Below, one piece after another: positions 11,575 through 23,644 of a DNA stretch of 59,793 nt (positions within the stretch are counted from its first letter, which is position 1; every line of letters starts with the position of its first letter). The translations under genes and the position numbers were made by a program. The stretch covers positions 1-59,793 of the forward strand of contig JNDT01001910.1 of the NCBI GenBank assembly GCA_000697055.1, given 5' to 3'. The notes beneath the pieces were generated by a model. That model was not told where the DNA came from and ran no database searches. It worked only from the letters and a program-made list of their open reading frames with translations. The DNA comes from Saksenaea vasiformis B4078. Its lineage: Eukaryota > Mucoromycota > Mucoromycetes > Mucorales > Saksenaeaceae.

Positions 11575-12981
11575 ATGTTATCCTTTGAGGAAAATATAAA
11601 AGCCGCTCTTGAGACATTGCCTAAGGGTAATATTTTGGAGGTGTACAATCTGGTGACAGAACCTGAAATTTGCGATCCAAAGACATGGCCTCAGAACAGT
11701 GTGACGAATCTCCGTCGACGACTCATCCTAGTGGCAACGCGAACGCCCAGCCCAGCATTTGTTTGCAGTGTCGAAGCCTATGAATATGACGCTTCGAACC
11801 AAGATGATGATGCCGGGCTGGTTATTTACATTAGCAAGGTCGATACAACTGGCTGCTCACCCGTGAAAGGCGTGACAGCTAGCGTGTTACGCGCCTATCT
11901 TCGTAGCGTGGGCAAAGCGTCAGTACACGTGTTTGCAAGGTCGCAACCTCAGTATATATTTGCTAATTCGCACAAGCACACCGAGAAAGTTCCACTGAAT
12001 GATCGAGAGTTGATCGCTTGGTGGCGTAACGTACTGGACGACGCCTGGTTACAGAAAAAGGAAATCGAGGCAAAAGAAGCTGAAAACGAGGGTCGACTAA
12101 AAAGCTGGTGGCGATGGCTGACAGGAGCGACGAAGAAAGAGATGACAGAAGACATGAGACAAAGTAGTGACGAATTAAAGCCAGAAACAAAGGTGTGGTG
12201 GTTTGTGCCAGGTGTGGATGATGAGGCAAGCGCTTTACGTGAGATTGGGCATAGTCAGACATCGATGTCGATGACATGGAACTATGGTTATCCTTACGAA
12301 CCAAAGGCCCTTGCAAAGCAAGTAATTCCACAATTCGAGGACGATGCCAAATCACGGCTTCTGGGCAGCATGTGTTCCTTCGAGAAATCCTCTGAGGAGG
12401 GCGATATCACAGTCGAAGATTTCTGGAACTTGCTTGGCTTCACCGAGGAATGTGGCTCAGGAAAATTAGCAGGCTTTTTCGTTATGCAAATCAACATGAC
12501 GACGACTAGAAAACAACCAAAGCAAGGTGTCGAACAGGAAACATACACCAAACTGTGGAATACATTGATGGAAAGCGATTACAGTACAATGGAACTTGTG
12601 CGAGCTTCTACATCTGTGTTTATCGAAAGATGGAATGAACTTCTACCAAAGTGGAAATCTTTGAGCATCGAAACCACAGGTGAGGCGCCATCATCATTAT
12701 CATCATCATCCACAAGTAAAAAGCAAGAAGTGAGCAAGCCAACGGTGAACGTTCTCTCTTCCAATCTCGTGAAGCGTAAAGAGGCGAATTTACTCTCACC
12801 CACAGCTATTAAGCGAAAGGCGCCTTCAGATGATGCTCATAGTACTTCATCCACCTGTACTAAGGAGCAACAGACATCAAAGGACGAAAAGTGCTCTTCA
12901 GTAAAAGAACCAAAACTAGCGGAAGAACTATCTCAAGAAAATATACGACCGGAGCATCGCGTCAAACGACGAGCATTATAA
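11575..12981 (+). CDS. RTT109: histone acetyltransferase RTT109
   Basis: Fungal-specific H3K56 acetyltransferase acting with Asf1/Vps75 on newly made histones during replication. It is a single exon of 468 residues. The Rtt109 fold is visible: FVCSVEAYEY, IYISKVDTTGCSP, FARSQPQYIFANSHKH, WWFVPG and the catalytic EDDAKSRLLGS near residue 255, where the double Asp and the autoacetylated Lys of the yeast enzyme both have counterparts. The C-terminal 110 residues are Ser/Lys-rich and disordered, with KRK clusters that may act as nuclear signals. I start at the ATG at 11575 (MLSFEENIKAALE); the open frame extends 24 bases further only to a TTG codon. Intronless structure is unlike most neighbours. 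Confidence 0.94.
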   Translation: MLSFEENIKAALETLPKGNILEVYNLVTEPEICDPKTWPQNSVTNLRRRLILVATRTPSPAFVCSVEAYEYDASNQDDDAGLVIYISKVDTTGCSPVKGVTASVLRAYLRSVGKASVHVFARSQPQYIFANSHKHTEKVPLNDRELIAWWRNVLDDAWLQKKEIEAKEAENEGRLKSWWRWLTGATKKEMTEDMRQSSDELKPETKVWWFVPGVDDEASALREIGHSQTSMSMTWNYGYPYEPKALAKQVIPQFEDDAKSRLLGSMCSFEKSSEEGDITVEDFWNLLGFTEECGSGKLAGFFVMQINMTTTRKQPKQGVEQETYTKLWNTLMESDYSTMELVRASTSVFIERWNELLPKWKSLSIETTGEAPSSLSSSSTSKKQEVSKPTVNVLSSNLVKRKEANLLSPTAIKRKAPSDDAHSTSSTCTKEQQTSKDEKCSSVKEPKLAEELSQENIRPEHRVKRRAL

Positions 12982-13289
12982 CTATGTAGTAACAAGACAT
13001 TCTTTATATGAAACAAATATTAATGACAACAATAATTTACCGGATTTTGAGTGAGCCTTTGCATCATATAAATGTGAAGTTACGTTCAAGCCGAAGTGCA
13101 TTTTGCACTGGAAAGCGATGCGCCTTTGCGGGGAGAAGTGGTTCATTTTGCGTTAATTCGAGGAATAGTTCGCGCCTGGATAACCAGAGCCTTGCACTGT
13201 GGGTACTCCAGTGATGGGTTCCCAGGATCCCACCGGAAGCAGTAAAAAATTGTCTCGCGATAAAAAAAACTCTGTATTTAAAGGAACGC

Positions 13290-13688
13290 ATGAATACTTT
13301 TTTGTTTTTGTCTTTTTCCTTTGGCTCTGTTTTCTTTATTGCATCCCGGTACGTATTGGGATTTATTATACATACGGGATTCCTCATGTCTTTTTGTCTA
13401 TTGTTCAGACTCCTGGTCGTTAAACTCACAAAGCCGGCCACAAGTCGTGCCGATCCCATCTCGCCACCTCCACCCGTTATGGTGCCCTTCGGAGGTAAGT
13501 AGAAAGATATCAAAACATCTTTCATTTACTAACCGTGCATGCCGTTTTATGCTGCTCCGATAGATTATGCGTCCACTAAGGGCCAAGTTGATGTAAGTAC
13601 ACGTATGATTTTGTTGCCAATTTTATATTAATGACCGCATATTCGGTTTCCTCGTTAGCGCAAGCTTGGTTTTTTGATGGGCGCATAA
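13290..13688 (+). CDS. small single-pass membrane protein, unidentified
   Basis: A four-exon model (13290-13348, 13409-13494, 13564-13592, 13659-13688) stays in frame with canonical GT-AG borders at all three introns and gives 67 residues. The N-terminal 20 residues are strongly hydrophobic (MNTFLFLSFSFGSVFFIASR), followed by a proline-rich segment (ISPPPPVMVPFGG) and a short C-terminus ending RKLGFLMGA. This suggests a signal anchor with a short soluble tail in the ER or mitochondrial membrane. I do not recognise the family. The consistency of three consecutive splices is the main support. Confidence 0.55.
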
Positions 13689-13809
13689 TTTATTTAGAGT
13701 AGCGTAAAATAGCCTTCAATAAACAGTACATTCCGTATTCATTTGCTGCACGAAGGTTTTTGCATCCTGAATTTGCTTGCAGGAAGGCACGGCGATACTA
13801 CAGGAGAGT

Positions 13810-13970
13810 GTGTCCGCAAAATTCCCGCAATCTTCATAAACTCTACCGAATTGGCCAAAGTCTTCACAAAAGTCTTTGGAGTCTCCTAATATCTTTGAAG
13901 TGCTCCAAAACGTCTACAAAATCTCCCAATATCTCCGCCAAATCTCTGAAAACTCTACGAAACCACGCAA
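13810..13970. repeat. degenerate short-period repeat
   Basis: A TCTYC/AAAATCT-like motif recurs about every 11-16 bases (CAAAGTCTTCAC, AAAAGTCTTTGG, AATATCTTTG, AAAATCTCCC, AATATCTCCG, AAATCTCTG). On the minus strand it would encode Arg/Asp/Leu-rich low-complexity sequence. It looks like a decayed minisatellite, not a gene. Confidence 0.4.
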
Positions 13971-14399
13971 GCTTGTCTTCGCACGATCTTAGATTTTCGT
14001 ACACAAACGGAGACTTTGCGGAGAGGCTTCTATAGGTTTCCGGGAGATCCTTTTTGGTAGTATGCATGGATGTCTTGGCGGCACAATTTCGAAGCGCGCA
14101 AACATATCTCAGTGCCGCTGTCGATCTCGAACGGGGAAAGTAACGGACAGAGTATAGAGATGCACCCAAGCACCGAGATGATAGCCAGCAGAGGAAATGA
14201 TCATCAAAACGTGCTTCGATCGTCAAAAGAGTAATCAGCATTTTTACCTGTCATCGGTGATGCATGTTGCTACGGATGGTCGATCAAAATTCCGTGGCAG
14301 TCGATAGAGGGCCTATGGGCAATATTTAATCCTTTTTCTTTATTCTGATCCTTCAGTTCCTATAGATTGCGTCTATAATAGTGTATTCATGCATGTCGA

Positions 14400-14935
14400 T
14401 AATAACCGTTGCTTCCTGTTTCCTCTTTTATCGATTGTTTACATCAGCTCACCAGAAGGGTTGCCTTCAGAACATACGCAGAACCTGGAAATACAACGTG
14501 AGAAAGTGCAGCGTGTCTTGTCAACATCATCATCGCACCTATCAACGGATACTAACCGACATCCTAATTTTCAATTCGCTGTGTGCAGACAATCGACATT
14601 GTTGAAAGTTGGGGAGATATCCAGGTTCATGATCTGGAAGCAATTTACCGTCACGAAAACAAAGCTTTCATGCGTTGGATGCTATTTTAGGGAGGTACTT
14701 CGTACTTCTGCCATCCGATGCATTATTATGATTGCTCAGCTCCTTGTGGGAAACTGCCATCTATTCGAGCTTTATTTTTAGGCGCGTTGGATACACTTGA
14801 CTGAGAATCCGTCCACACTTCTTCTTATCATCCTGTTAAGGAGGCAGATTCACCGCCTGACTTGTCAGCTTTTACCTGCAGTTACACTGGATATGGTGCT
14901 TACATAAGGTCATTTCGTGATGAAATATCACACTA
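14400..14935 (+). pseudogene. decayed or multi-exon coding-like segment
   Basis: From 14591 one frame reads TIDIVESWGDIQVHDLEA..., then after TAG continues GGTSYFCHPMHYYDCSAP..., and after a TGA continues SSYHPVKEADSPPDLSAF to about 14935. The protein-like composition persists across two in-frame stops, which suggests a relic. The first stop could be removed by a 64-bp GTTCAT...TTTTAG intron, but the second could not be removed cleanly. An upstream part (QNLEIQREKVQR) may join through a branch-containing intron ending GTGTGCAG at 14590. Family unknown. Confidence 0.3.
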
Positions 14936-15681
14936 GGTTGGTAGGATAAGGGAGAAAAAAGTGAACAATAACATCTCTCTACATTTGTTTTGTTTACGGG
15001 TGAAAGTGTATTAAGCCCGATGTTTCAGCAGATTCTCGATATGAATATCAAAAGGGTACCTTCGGCCCAATTGTAGCCAATAAGCCCTAGAGATTGTAAT
15101 GATATTTATCATTCTTAATCATTCATTTCTTCATATCGGGTCAGCAGATGGGTCATTATTTTGCTATGTCTTCAAAGAAATGCTTAATTTGCTATATTTG
15201 ACTCCCATTTTGGTGCAAAAGCCCTTTTATATACATATATACATATCGTGAGGATGAAGATCACACATGCTTTTAGGGAGATGAGGGCACGGATGTTGAT
15301 GTGATCTCCAAACAGTATTCTGCACGGATGGTACCGCTTTTCATTTATATTCTTCATTTAGTAATTCGTGAGAATCGATCTGTACGACCTCCGGAAGACC
15401 GCTTGCGGTCCGACACGTTGTGCTGCATGCTATCGATAAATCTCACAGTCCATACCTCTCTCACTTTGACTCAGCATCTGTTTGAATAGCATTCAGCTTA
15501 TATACATCGTTTTTATATAATAGGAGTGAGTAAAATCAACAACTTCAGAAATAGACAATAAATGTTTCCTCTATGGCAAATAATTCAAACTTGCATAGCA
15601 CTCAAGCTTACTTTATGTTCTTTTTTTTTCTTATAACGTTTACTGCATCACGCTATCTCCTGTCTTCGTTGGTATTGTTGG
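14936..15681. other. intergenic spacer
   Basis: About 0.75 kb, AT-rich with TATATACATATATACATAT near 15230. No gene seen. Confidence 0.5.
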
Positions 15682-18153
15682 TCATTTCTTCTTTTTTAGA
15701 TATGGTCCCACGAGACCGTACAAGCATGTATCACAAACACGGGCTAATTCGGCCTTGTCATCCTGCTGAAACAAAGGGAGTTGATTTGCGCTGTGTGTGT
15801 GGCAGAAAAGATGGCCGCATCTATCCGTAGGAGAGAGACAGAGATGTAAGTATTCCTGCATGTGTAACGCCAGATTAAAGTTTCCGTTACCTGCGGCAAT
15901 GATGACGCCGTTGACGCCAACTAAACTTCGCTGTGCAGTCCGCAAATTCACATTCATCCGCGTCAGTATCAGGTTTCCATTGTTGCCGTGGTAACGGTGC
16001 GAATTTCGTCCGCCTATCGTCTCGAGAAAGATGCATTAGGTACTGATGCTGAAACACAGATCCCGTGCTGGGCGTGGTTGGACAGAGATGCTGCAGAGGG
16101 AACATCATTTTTAGATCCACTTTTTGATGTTTAGGCATACCTTTGGGAGCATTTGAGCCTCAACAGTGACAGTGGAGCCAGCGACAACGATGATATAGGT
16201 GCCATCTACGCTGCTTTCGCAACCGACAACGTGGCCGGTTCCGACACCGCCGCCGATCCACTGGCTGACATGCCAGCGCATGTGGAGTGCTCCGTCTTGC
16301 CAAAACGAGGAACTGTCTTTGGTCGCCGTTGCAGTTGTCTTGGGTTTGGCCAGTGTTGATAAGAGCTGCTCTGCTTGATCCAACATATGGCGTTGTGTTT
16401 TGACCAGTTTCTCGCATTCTTGAAGACGCTCTTGATAGTGGATTTCTCCGCTGTTGTTGTTATTATCGGTTGATTGATCATGGCCGAAAAGCTCACGTGA
16501 AAGTGTTTCGATCTTCTTGGAGCACATCATCAATTGCTTGAATGTGTCGTACGGATGTGGAAGACGGTTGCCGATGGAAGCAGGGGTAGTTGTTGTTGTT
16601 GGTCGTTGTTGGACAGCTGCTGAGTCACTCTGATGTTCGGCGGAAGCAGAGTATGGTGAGCAGGTTTCGGTTTTGTGCGATGTTGGTAGGGGGGAGACGG
16701 GAGAGTCTAAAGGGCAGTGATCCATCATCATATTTCTGTCGTCGAAAGTGGCGTTTGTTGGGCTGCAGCTGCCGGCAGTTGTAGTTGTTGTAGATGTTGA
16801 CGTTGACGATGATGATGTCGAACCTGACAATCCATCCACTAGATTTCCATGTTCAGACATGTCACAGGTCCCCGGACGGGGTGCCTCGGATAGGCCATCT
16901 CGTCCAACCTTGGACCGGGCACTATACATGAGCTCGTCTTCGGAGGAAATGCGCCTGACCTTTCGATTATAATAATAGTAGTCCAGTCGACCAAATGGAA
17001 CCACCTGGTTACTGTGGGGTGGGGAGTTTGCTCTGCGCATGAGCATCATCATCGAAGTTGATCGGGCCAACGAACGTTCCGCCGGCACTTTTCTTTTGGA
17101 TCTTCTTTTTGGCGCGGGGTTGCACGCCTCACATTTCGACCGGCGCATAAGGCCTTCATTCTCTAGCAACTTTGAATGATCTGTACACTGTACATCGCTG
17201 TTCCGCCCTTCTGTTTCGTCATTGTTATTGTTATTATCATCAGTATCATTGCATGGCTGCGGTAGCTGGGTCTGTAGTTCATTTGAGCGATCATTCAACC
17301 TGACAAGGGGGTGAAGTACGTTGTGATTGGTATCGGATGGTGTCATCTTTTCAAGCGTAGGGGAAGGTGAAATAAGCAGCGGTGGTCGTCGTCGTTGTTC
17401 TCCTTCTTCTTTCTTTCTGGCATGGATGGATAACTTTGGCACAGCCGCGGGCGGTGGAAGGCTGTTCCTCTGATGCACCGGGCTTTTAGTATCGCAGAGT
17501 TGAAGCGGCGATTTTTTCTTTTTAGTCCTTTTGTCTTCCATAGGCGACACCTGAGTGTCACGTCGAGAACCCAAGGAGGGTGATGAGGGTCGGAGTAAGC
17601 CGAAGGATGACCAAGAGAAGCCATTGTCAGTTGAACAGTGCGTTACTGGGATGTCTGCCACAGATAATGTACGTGCACGTCGAGGAATACTCTCCTGCCG
17701 ACTCTGTCGCCTGGACATTGTTGGGGTGGGTGGCGCTGGGTGTGTCACGACGTCGGTTATTGTGCTGTTTCGCCTGTGCAATGGACGCTTCAAATGATCT
17801 TTTTCTTCCATAACACGTTTTGCATCTTTTGAAAATGGAACGACTTTTGCTAAACTAGAGACCGTTGCCCTCGTAATTGATTGGCGTCGTGAGGTGAAAG
17901 GCGTTTTTGGTTGCACATGATTGTTCTCGTCCGAGATCGTCGCATTCGAAGGTTTTGGAGGTCGAATAAAATTGGTGAAGGATGATACATGTCTCAATGA
18001 AGATTTTCTCCGAGTAGTTAATGGTTCCTGAGCAGGTGTATGCTGCACCAAGCTATTTGCTAGCTGATTGGCAGAAAATGAAGATGCGCGTTTTCTGCCA
18101 ACAGAGGTCGCATAGGATGGTGGTCTTCTTTCAACAAAGACTTCAGAAGGCAT
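15682..18153 (-). CDS. FYVE zinc-finger protein
   Basis: Predicted phosphatidylinositol-3-phosphate-binding endosomal protein. Minus-strand exons: 18153-16141, 16090-15891, 15820-15682 (783 residues), all in frame. The first about 670 residues are low in complexity, rich in Ser/Arg with repeated SRRQS-like phosphosite motifs, an Asn run and a Thr run, then a Gln/Glu/Leu helix (ERLQECEKLVKTQRHMLD). The FYVE domain spans about residues 708-770: WKPDTDA, RRHHCRRCG (basic PI3P motif), LFCHTHS and RVCDTC; all eight Cys/His ligand positions appear present. It ends in a short Lys tail. Long disordered region plus C-terminal FYVE is common among fungal proteins of unknown detail, so I give no symbol. 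Confidence 0.9.
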
Positions 18154-21100
18154 TTGATAAAGAATCAGAAAGAGAAGAAAATCAAGGGTCGAAAAAAAGA
18201 AGAAGAGAAAAAGAATAAAAAATATGTGATGCTATTGTGACTAAGATATAAAAGAAATTAAGTATTTCCAATCCTACCACTGCAGGTCTTTTTAATGAGG
18301 AAAGAAAAGCTCGGCATCCAACGCAACGTTGCGAACAAAAAAGGGGTTGGTCTCATGCCTGTGGCATAAGATATGACCGCAATGATCCTCAATTGTTTCC
18401 GCCGAAACCTTAATTATTTCATGATAGCTCGATATCACGTGCCCTCCATCGTTTCCATTCTTCACGCTGTGAAAAGAAAGAATCTTCTACACGATATCTA
18501 AAAAGGGACGTTTCAAGTGGCATCTTCTTGTTCCATGATTGAGTCTGATTGTTCGTAACTCCTTGTATATCGCTTGGTGCTCGAGTTCAAACCAGAAAAA
18601 TGTTGCTGTTTTCATTTCCGTCTGTTTCATGAACTCTATAAAAAGAAACTTTCAATTAACAATGCCATTCTTTTTTTTCATATTCAGCGCTATGAGGTCT
18701 GAAGTACGATGGTACCATTGTTTTCGTCTTACGCAGCAGCATACATGATCAAAACTATTGAATGTGTTTCAGAGGCTGCCATACTAATCCATATCAATGG
18801 ATGGTGTCAGCCCGCATTCGTTACTTATCTATGTTTATCCATAGCGTTTTGAATCATGATACAACTTTGTTGCTAACCTTATCTATGCATAGAGAAAGAG
18901 AGACACTTATGTGATGGACAGTGTTGGTGTGAGTTCAACATCATGATAGGAATTATGGAAACCCTGAATAGATTTGACAACCCAAATTTAATTGATAATT
19001 TATACGCCCCTTCGCTCCTTTATTTCTCTTCCGGAAATCTGGTTTACGAAACAGAATGATGTAACAAGAAATACAGCAACTTATTCCTTTGCTGTTCCAG
19101 AAGATGCGCAAAACAAGGATGTCACGGGATAAAGAAAACTAGTGCTGTCTCGGAACTCCCCATGGTGGGTTCCCAGGTATAAAGTGCAACTGTCACCATC
19201 ATGCATATCGTGACGGCTCACTTACTAAAAACATAACATCAGTCGTGATCCCTATTTCCAGAACCTTTATCTGCTCAGTATTTGTGTTTACATCTATATG
19301 TACCATAACATGGTAACGTGAGGAAATCTCAAGACAAACCAATATGGCGCAACATTTCATAGCACAATCAGTGGATGACCATCTACTATTTGCAATAGCT
19401 TATAATAGCAAGAAAGGAAACAGCAGAAAATCGGAGGTGATAATATAGTCCATTAATAGCACCTATGATCTCTCGTGGTACACAAACTGATGTCTTCTTT
19501 TAGAAAGACTGCCTGTTTTCTCTGAAAGGATTAGGGATATCATGATGTCTAGTCAGTGTTCTTGATTCGATAAGATTGTGCTAAAAATGTGCAGGTTGGA
19601 GTGGGGATAAATTGGAGCTACTTGACCTGGAGGTACCCCTATAGAAGGAAACGCTGAAGGTGCGGCGAAAAAGTTATACATTTGTTATGGCGGTGAACAC
19701 ATCATTATTCAGGCTTCGCTTTGCTTGCCTGATCTGCCAAGAAAAATAGAAATAAAAACCCTGTGTAGACAAATAAGGAAGGAGGAGAAACTGGAAAAAA
19801 GTGATTACAAAGAGGAATAAAGTCAAAACAGGACGCTACACGTATGGGATATAAGCATCCATGAGGCTTTTTTCCCTCGTTTTATGAAATCTGGGTGCGA
19901 GGGGGAAGTTGTTTATCCAGAAGAGACAGAACAATCTATACCGCGATCCGAAAGTGGATCTGCAGCACCACGAGTAGTGATCGACCTTGAGTGGAGTCTG
20001 GCAAAGAGTTGGCCACATACGAGTCCGGTAGGCGCATAATCTAGGAAGGCCGTCGGATAAGTGGGACACAGGGTCTGGGTTAAGCGAAAAAGATTCATGT
20101 AGGACGGAAGTGGAAGTGGAGATAGCTGCTTGTCACAATATTTAACTTTGACCGTTCTACAAGGCATTGGCTCTGTAAAGGGGAAGAAGTGGATAACATC
20201 TCAATATCCATTTTCATTCATTTTCATACAGTTTCATTGTCTACTAGGTGTGGTATACGACTATGGAAGATGTCGGCAAGGAAATTTGTACACGACAAAC
20301 GTTTTAGGGGTCTAAAATGTAGCCAGCATGTAAAATTAAGGGTCGGTTCCGTCAGTCTTCAAGATGGTCACGCACGTCTTGAACATAACTCATGCGTTAA
20401 TTTGTCTCATATTTTTATAAATCGATCTTTACAGCTTAAGAAATGATTTGAACTGGGAAGAGAGAAAAGTAAGCGAAACGCTCAAGTTTTTTGCTGTCGG
20501 ATAAAAGGAAAGGTTATATGTAATAGTACCGAGGATAACCACATGGATCGATCATATCGCACCTTTATCTTGTGCTAGAATCCAGGGAGAGAGATGAAAT
20601 CAGCATGCTCAAACGGTTGGAACAATTGATGGATGTCTGCTCTCCCCGTCTACCAGTGTCATCGATAATTTCTGTGCTAATACGCAATAGGATGTTCGTT
20701 GGTTCAAATAAAATGCACCTTTGACAGTTAATCAGCCAATGAACTTTGCAATTACACGCCTTCGTTGTCAGGGGGGCATGCCATTTCGTACTTCCCTTCA
20801 GGCCTGCATTCCCATACGCTCAGGGAACAAGCGGACAGCACGGTTAGCATAATGTAGACCTCTAAGTGCTGTTATGTTATAAATTATCTTTTTGTTTATG
20901 GATGCGGTAGCAGTAATCATAGTTTTAAATCGCATCACTCCAGTTGAAGTCCACGTCTTCACTTTCTTTCACGGCTGCTTCATTGTAATTGACTAACACT
21001 AGAGCATATGTTTACTTTGCTGGAGTATGTTCATTTTTCTTCCGGAAGCCTACAATGGAGACTTCTTTTTTTTTGAGAATTGTCCCATCTATGGTTTACG

Positions 21101-21885
21101 GACGATGGGCGGAAGATGTAAAGTTTTGAATGTAGAATATATTTCACGATCCATTAGACACCTATCACTTTTCCTTTTTTTCTTTCAGCATTTTCTGGAG
21201 ACTTGATTTTATCCGTCCTTACGTAACTGTGCACTATTGTCAGGTTATAAAAAGAGTACGATCTTTTTAGCCACATGGCACAGTAGTTGACGTTTCACGT
21301 CGCATGCTACACCATGGAATTTCCTTTTCAAGAAATCGAGTATCATGCAGCTCATGATAGTTTGAAAGGAACATAACATCTCTTTATAGGAGGAAGAGTC
21401 AACCACGGTCCATTTTCAGTAGATAAGAGACCGCTTTCGGAGCTCATCTTGCTAAGATGCTACCCGCACTTTGTAAGCGGTCGATTCTAATTAGTGCATT
21501 CTTGATAGCTTCTCATGTGCAATCTATTCTTATGCTTTAATAAACGATCATATCCTTCAAAGAACCGGAAGCGACTTTTCAGGGCCGGTAGGCAACGAAG
21601 GCAACAAACGCTTATTAAGTTTGGCGCAAAAAGCTAGTTAGCACCATCCAAATCACTCAGAGAGCGGTACGATGGTTCAAAATCTGTCATCCTGGTCTCT
21701 TTTATTAGGCCTGGGCTTTGCTACCTCTTAGTGGAATGGAGGCGGATGCTACCTGCTACTTCTACAAGTTAGTGAGAAAGCGAGTAACTTGCACATGATT
21801 CGGGTTCCACTGACGTCATTTTGCGTGCGCCGAGGCCTCCGCGGAGTGCGCTTTGTGGCGTCCTGCTACAGCTACTTCCTCACAC
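18154..21885. other. 3.7-kb gene-poor region
   Basis: This gap separates the divergently oriented FYVE and DCAF7 genes. I find no frame with family resemblance on either strand. It contains pyrimidine tracts, one small palindromic fold at 21429-21482, and a sequence at about 19148-19175 sharing GGGTTCCCAGG with 13210-13230. It may be regulatory or decayed DNA. Confidence 0.5.
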
Positions 21886-23644
21886 ATGTCACAACTGCCA
21901 ACGGAATCTGTTCCATCATATTCGATCGTCACAAACAACATACCTTATCAGAACCGCACGACACCATCGGAATCAACACCAGCCATTCCTCGTCGCACAT
22001 CTTGGAGACATCAGCGTCACCATTCAACATCCTCTGCCGTGATGTCGTCTAGAAGTCCGCGGTACAGTTACCCTCACGCACGACCAAGTAATCAAGAATC
22101 ATTACTTCCCTTGGAAAAAGAAATCTATGAGTATGAGGCACCGTGGCCCACCTATGCTCTTGATTGGTGCAGAGCGCCTGCAGAACGCAAGCGTTTCAGG
22201 TTGGCTGTCGGCAGCTTCCTCGAAGACAGTAATAATAAGGTAAAGAAATAGGAGAAGGAGTAATAGAGTATTGATATGTGCTTAGATACAAATCATTTCT
22301 CGCACCGATATGATGGAGGATGGGACATATACGGGAAGCCAACCAAAGGATTTTACAGTGGTGGCAGAAGCCGATTCGTACTACCCTGTTACCAAAGTGC
22401 TGTGGGAACCTTGGAAGGTAAATCATCTCATTTCATTTTTCGCCCCCCCTCCTTAAGGCCGTATTCCAAAGGAAGAAGGCGCAACCCAAATTGTAATATG
22501 ATACTTCTAGTTTGTAAAACCATCCCCCTTCTCCCGGATTTTTGTATCAGGGTGAATCACGAAACAATGACCTTCTGGCTACAACGGGTGACATTCTTCG
22601 GATCTGGGAACTTGTGGATAATCCGAGATATGACATGACCAGCAATTCAATCAACAGCTCAAGTGGTCGGTCCAGTCCAGCATACTATATGCAACAGCTC
22701 GTGAAGAAATCAGAACTGGTTAATGTAAGTCAAACCATAAAGCAAAAGTGCCTCATTCCAACAACATACACAAGATGAAACAATCCGACTTTTGCGCGCC
22801 CCTTACTTCCTTTGACTGGAATGAAACAGATCCTTCTTTGGTGGTGACATCTAGTATCGATACGACCTGCACAGTGTGGAATGTGGAAACAAATCAAGCG
22901 AAAACGCAGTTAATTGCCCATGACAGCGATGTGTACGATGTTGGCTTCAAACATGGATCTGCTGATATCTTCGCAAGCGTCGGAGCAGATGGATCAGTTC
23001 GACTATTTGACCTCAGGTATGGACGGTTGCATAACCTTGCCATCGAGTTGACCTCACTGATCTCATATTAGATCATTAGAACATTCTACTATACTTTATG
23101 AGGCGCCACCGTCTGTGTCACCAAATGCAAGTCGAAGCGGTCAGAATGTGAACGCAGGTACATGTCCACTTTTACGCCTTCAATTCAGTCGCATCAATCC
23201 CCATCATTTGGCAACTTTCCACATGGATTCGTCTGCCGTTCAAATTCTGGACATCCGTTTTCCCGCTGCACCTGTGGCAGAACTGGTGAAAAGTCACCAC
23301 GGAAGTGTCCACTGTCTTAGTTGGTCACCTACGCAAAGTGGACATATCTGTACGGGAGGTAAGTTTTGGAAAGCCGAAACCTCAGGCATTTTTTTTGACG
23401 TGGGAATATGCTTGCAGGTGATGACGCTCAGGTGTTGGTGTGGGATATAAACCAACCTGCATCTCAGCAGCAGCCCACTTCGTTTTATCAACAAAGACAA
23501 AGCCAACAAAGCCCGAGATCTATCCAAGATCCTATTCTTGCATACACAGCCGAATCAGACGTGAATGCAGTCTCATGGAGCAAAGCTGCTCCTGAATGGG
23601 TCGGTGTCGGTCTAGGCCAAACAGTAAAAACATTACGTGTCTAA
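21886..23644 (+). CDS. DCAF7: WD40 adaptor DCAF7/WDR68
   Basis: Conserved WD-repeat scaffold that binds DYRK kinases and, in animals, CUL4-DDB1 ligase; the plant relatives are AN11 and LWD1. Exons: 21886-22239, 22286-22417, 22551-22724, 22775-23016, 23072-23358, 23418-23644 (471 residues). Family landmarks in order: [115 protein letters not shown] and the C-terminal V. Compared with the roughly 340-residue animal protein it carries an N-terminal extension of about 85 residues, a Ser/Asn insert after WEL and a Gln-rich insert before the last repeat. I chose the ATG at 21886; the upstream open frame begins only with TTG. AATAAA follows the stop closely (about 23650). Confidence 0.95.

Noticed and set aside
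21429..21482. tRNA gene
   Set aside because: The fold is too short and lacks D- and T-arm boxes.
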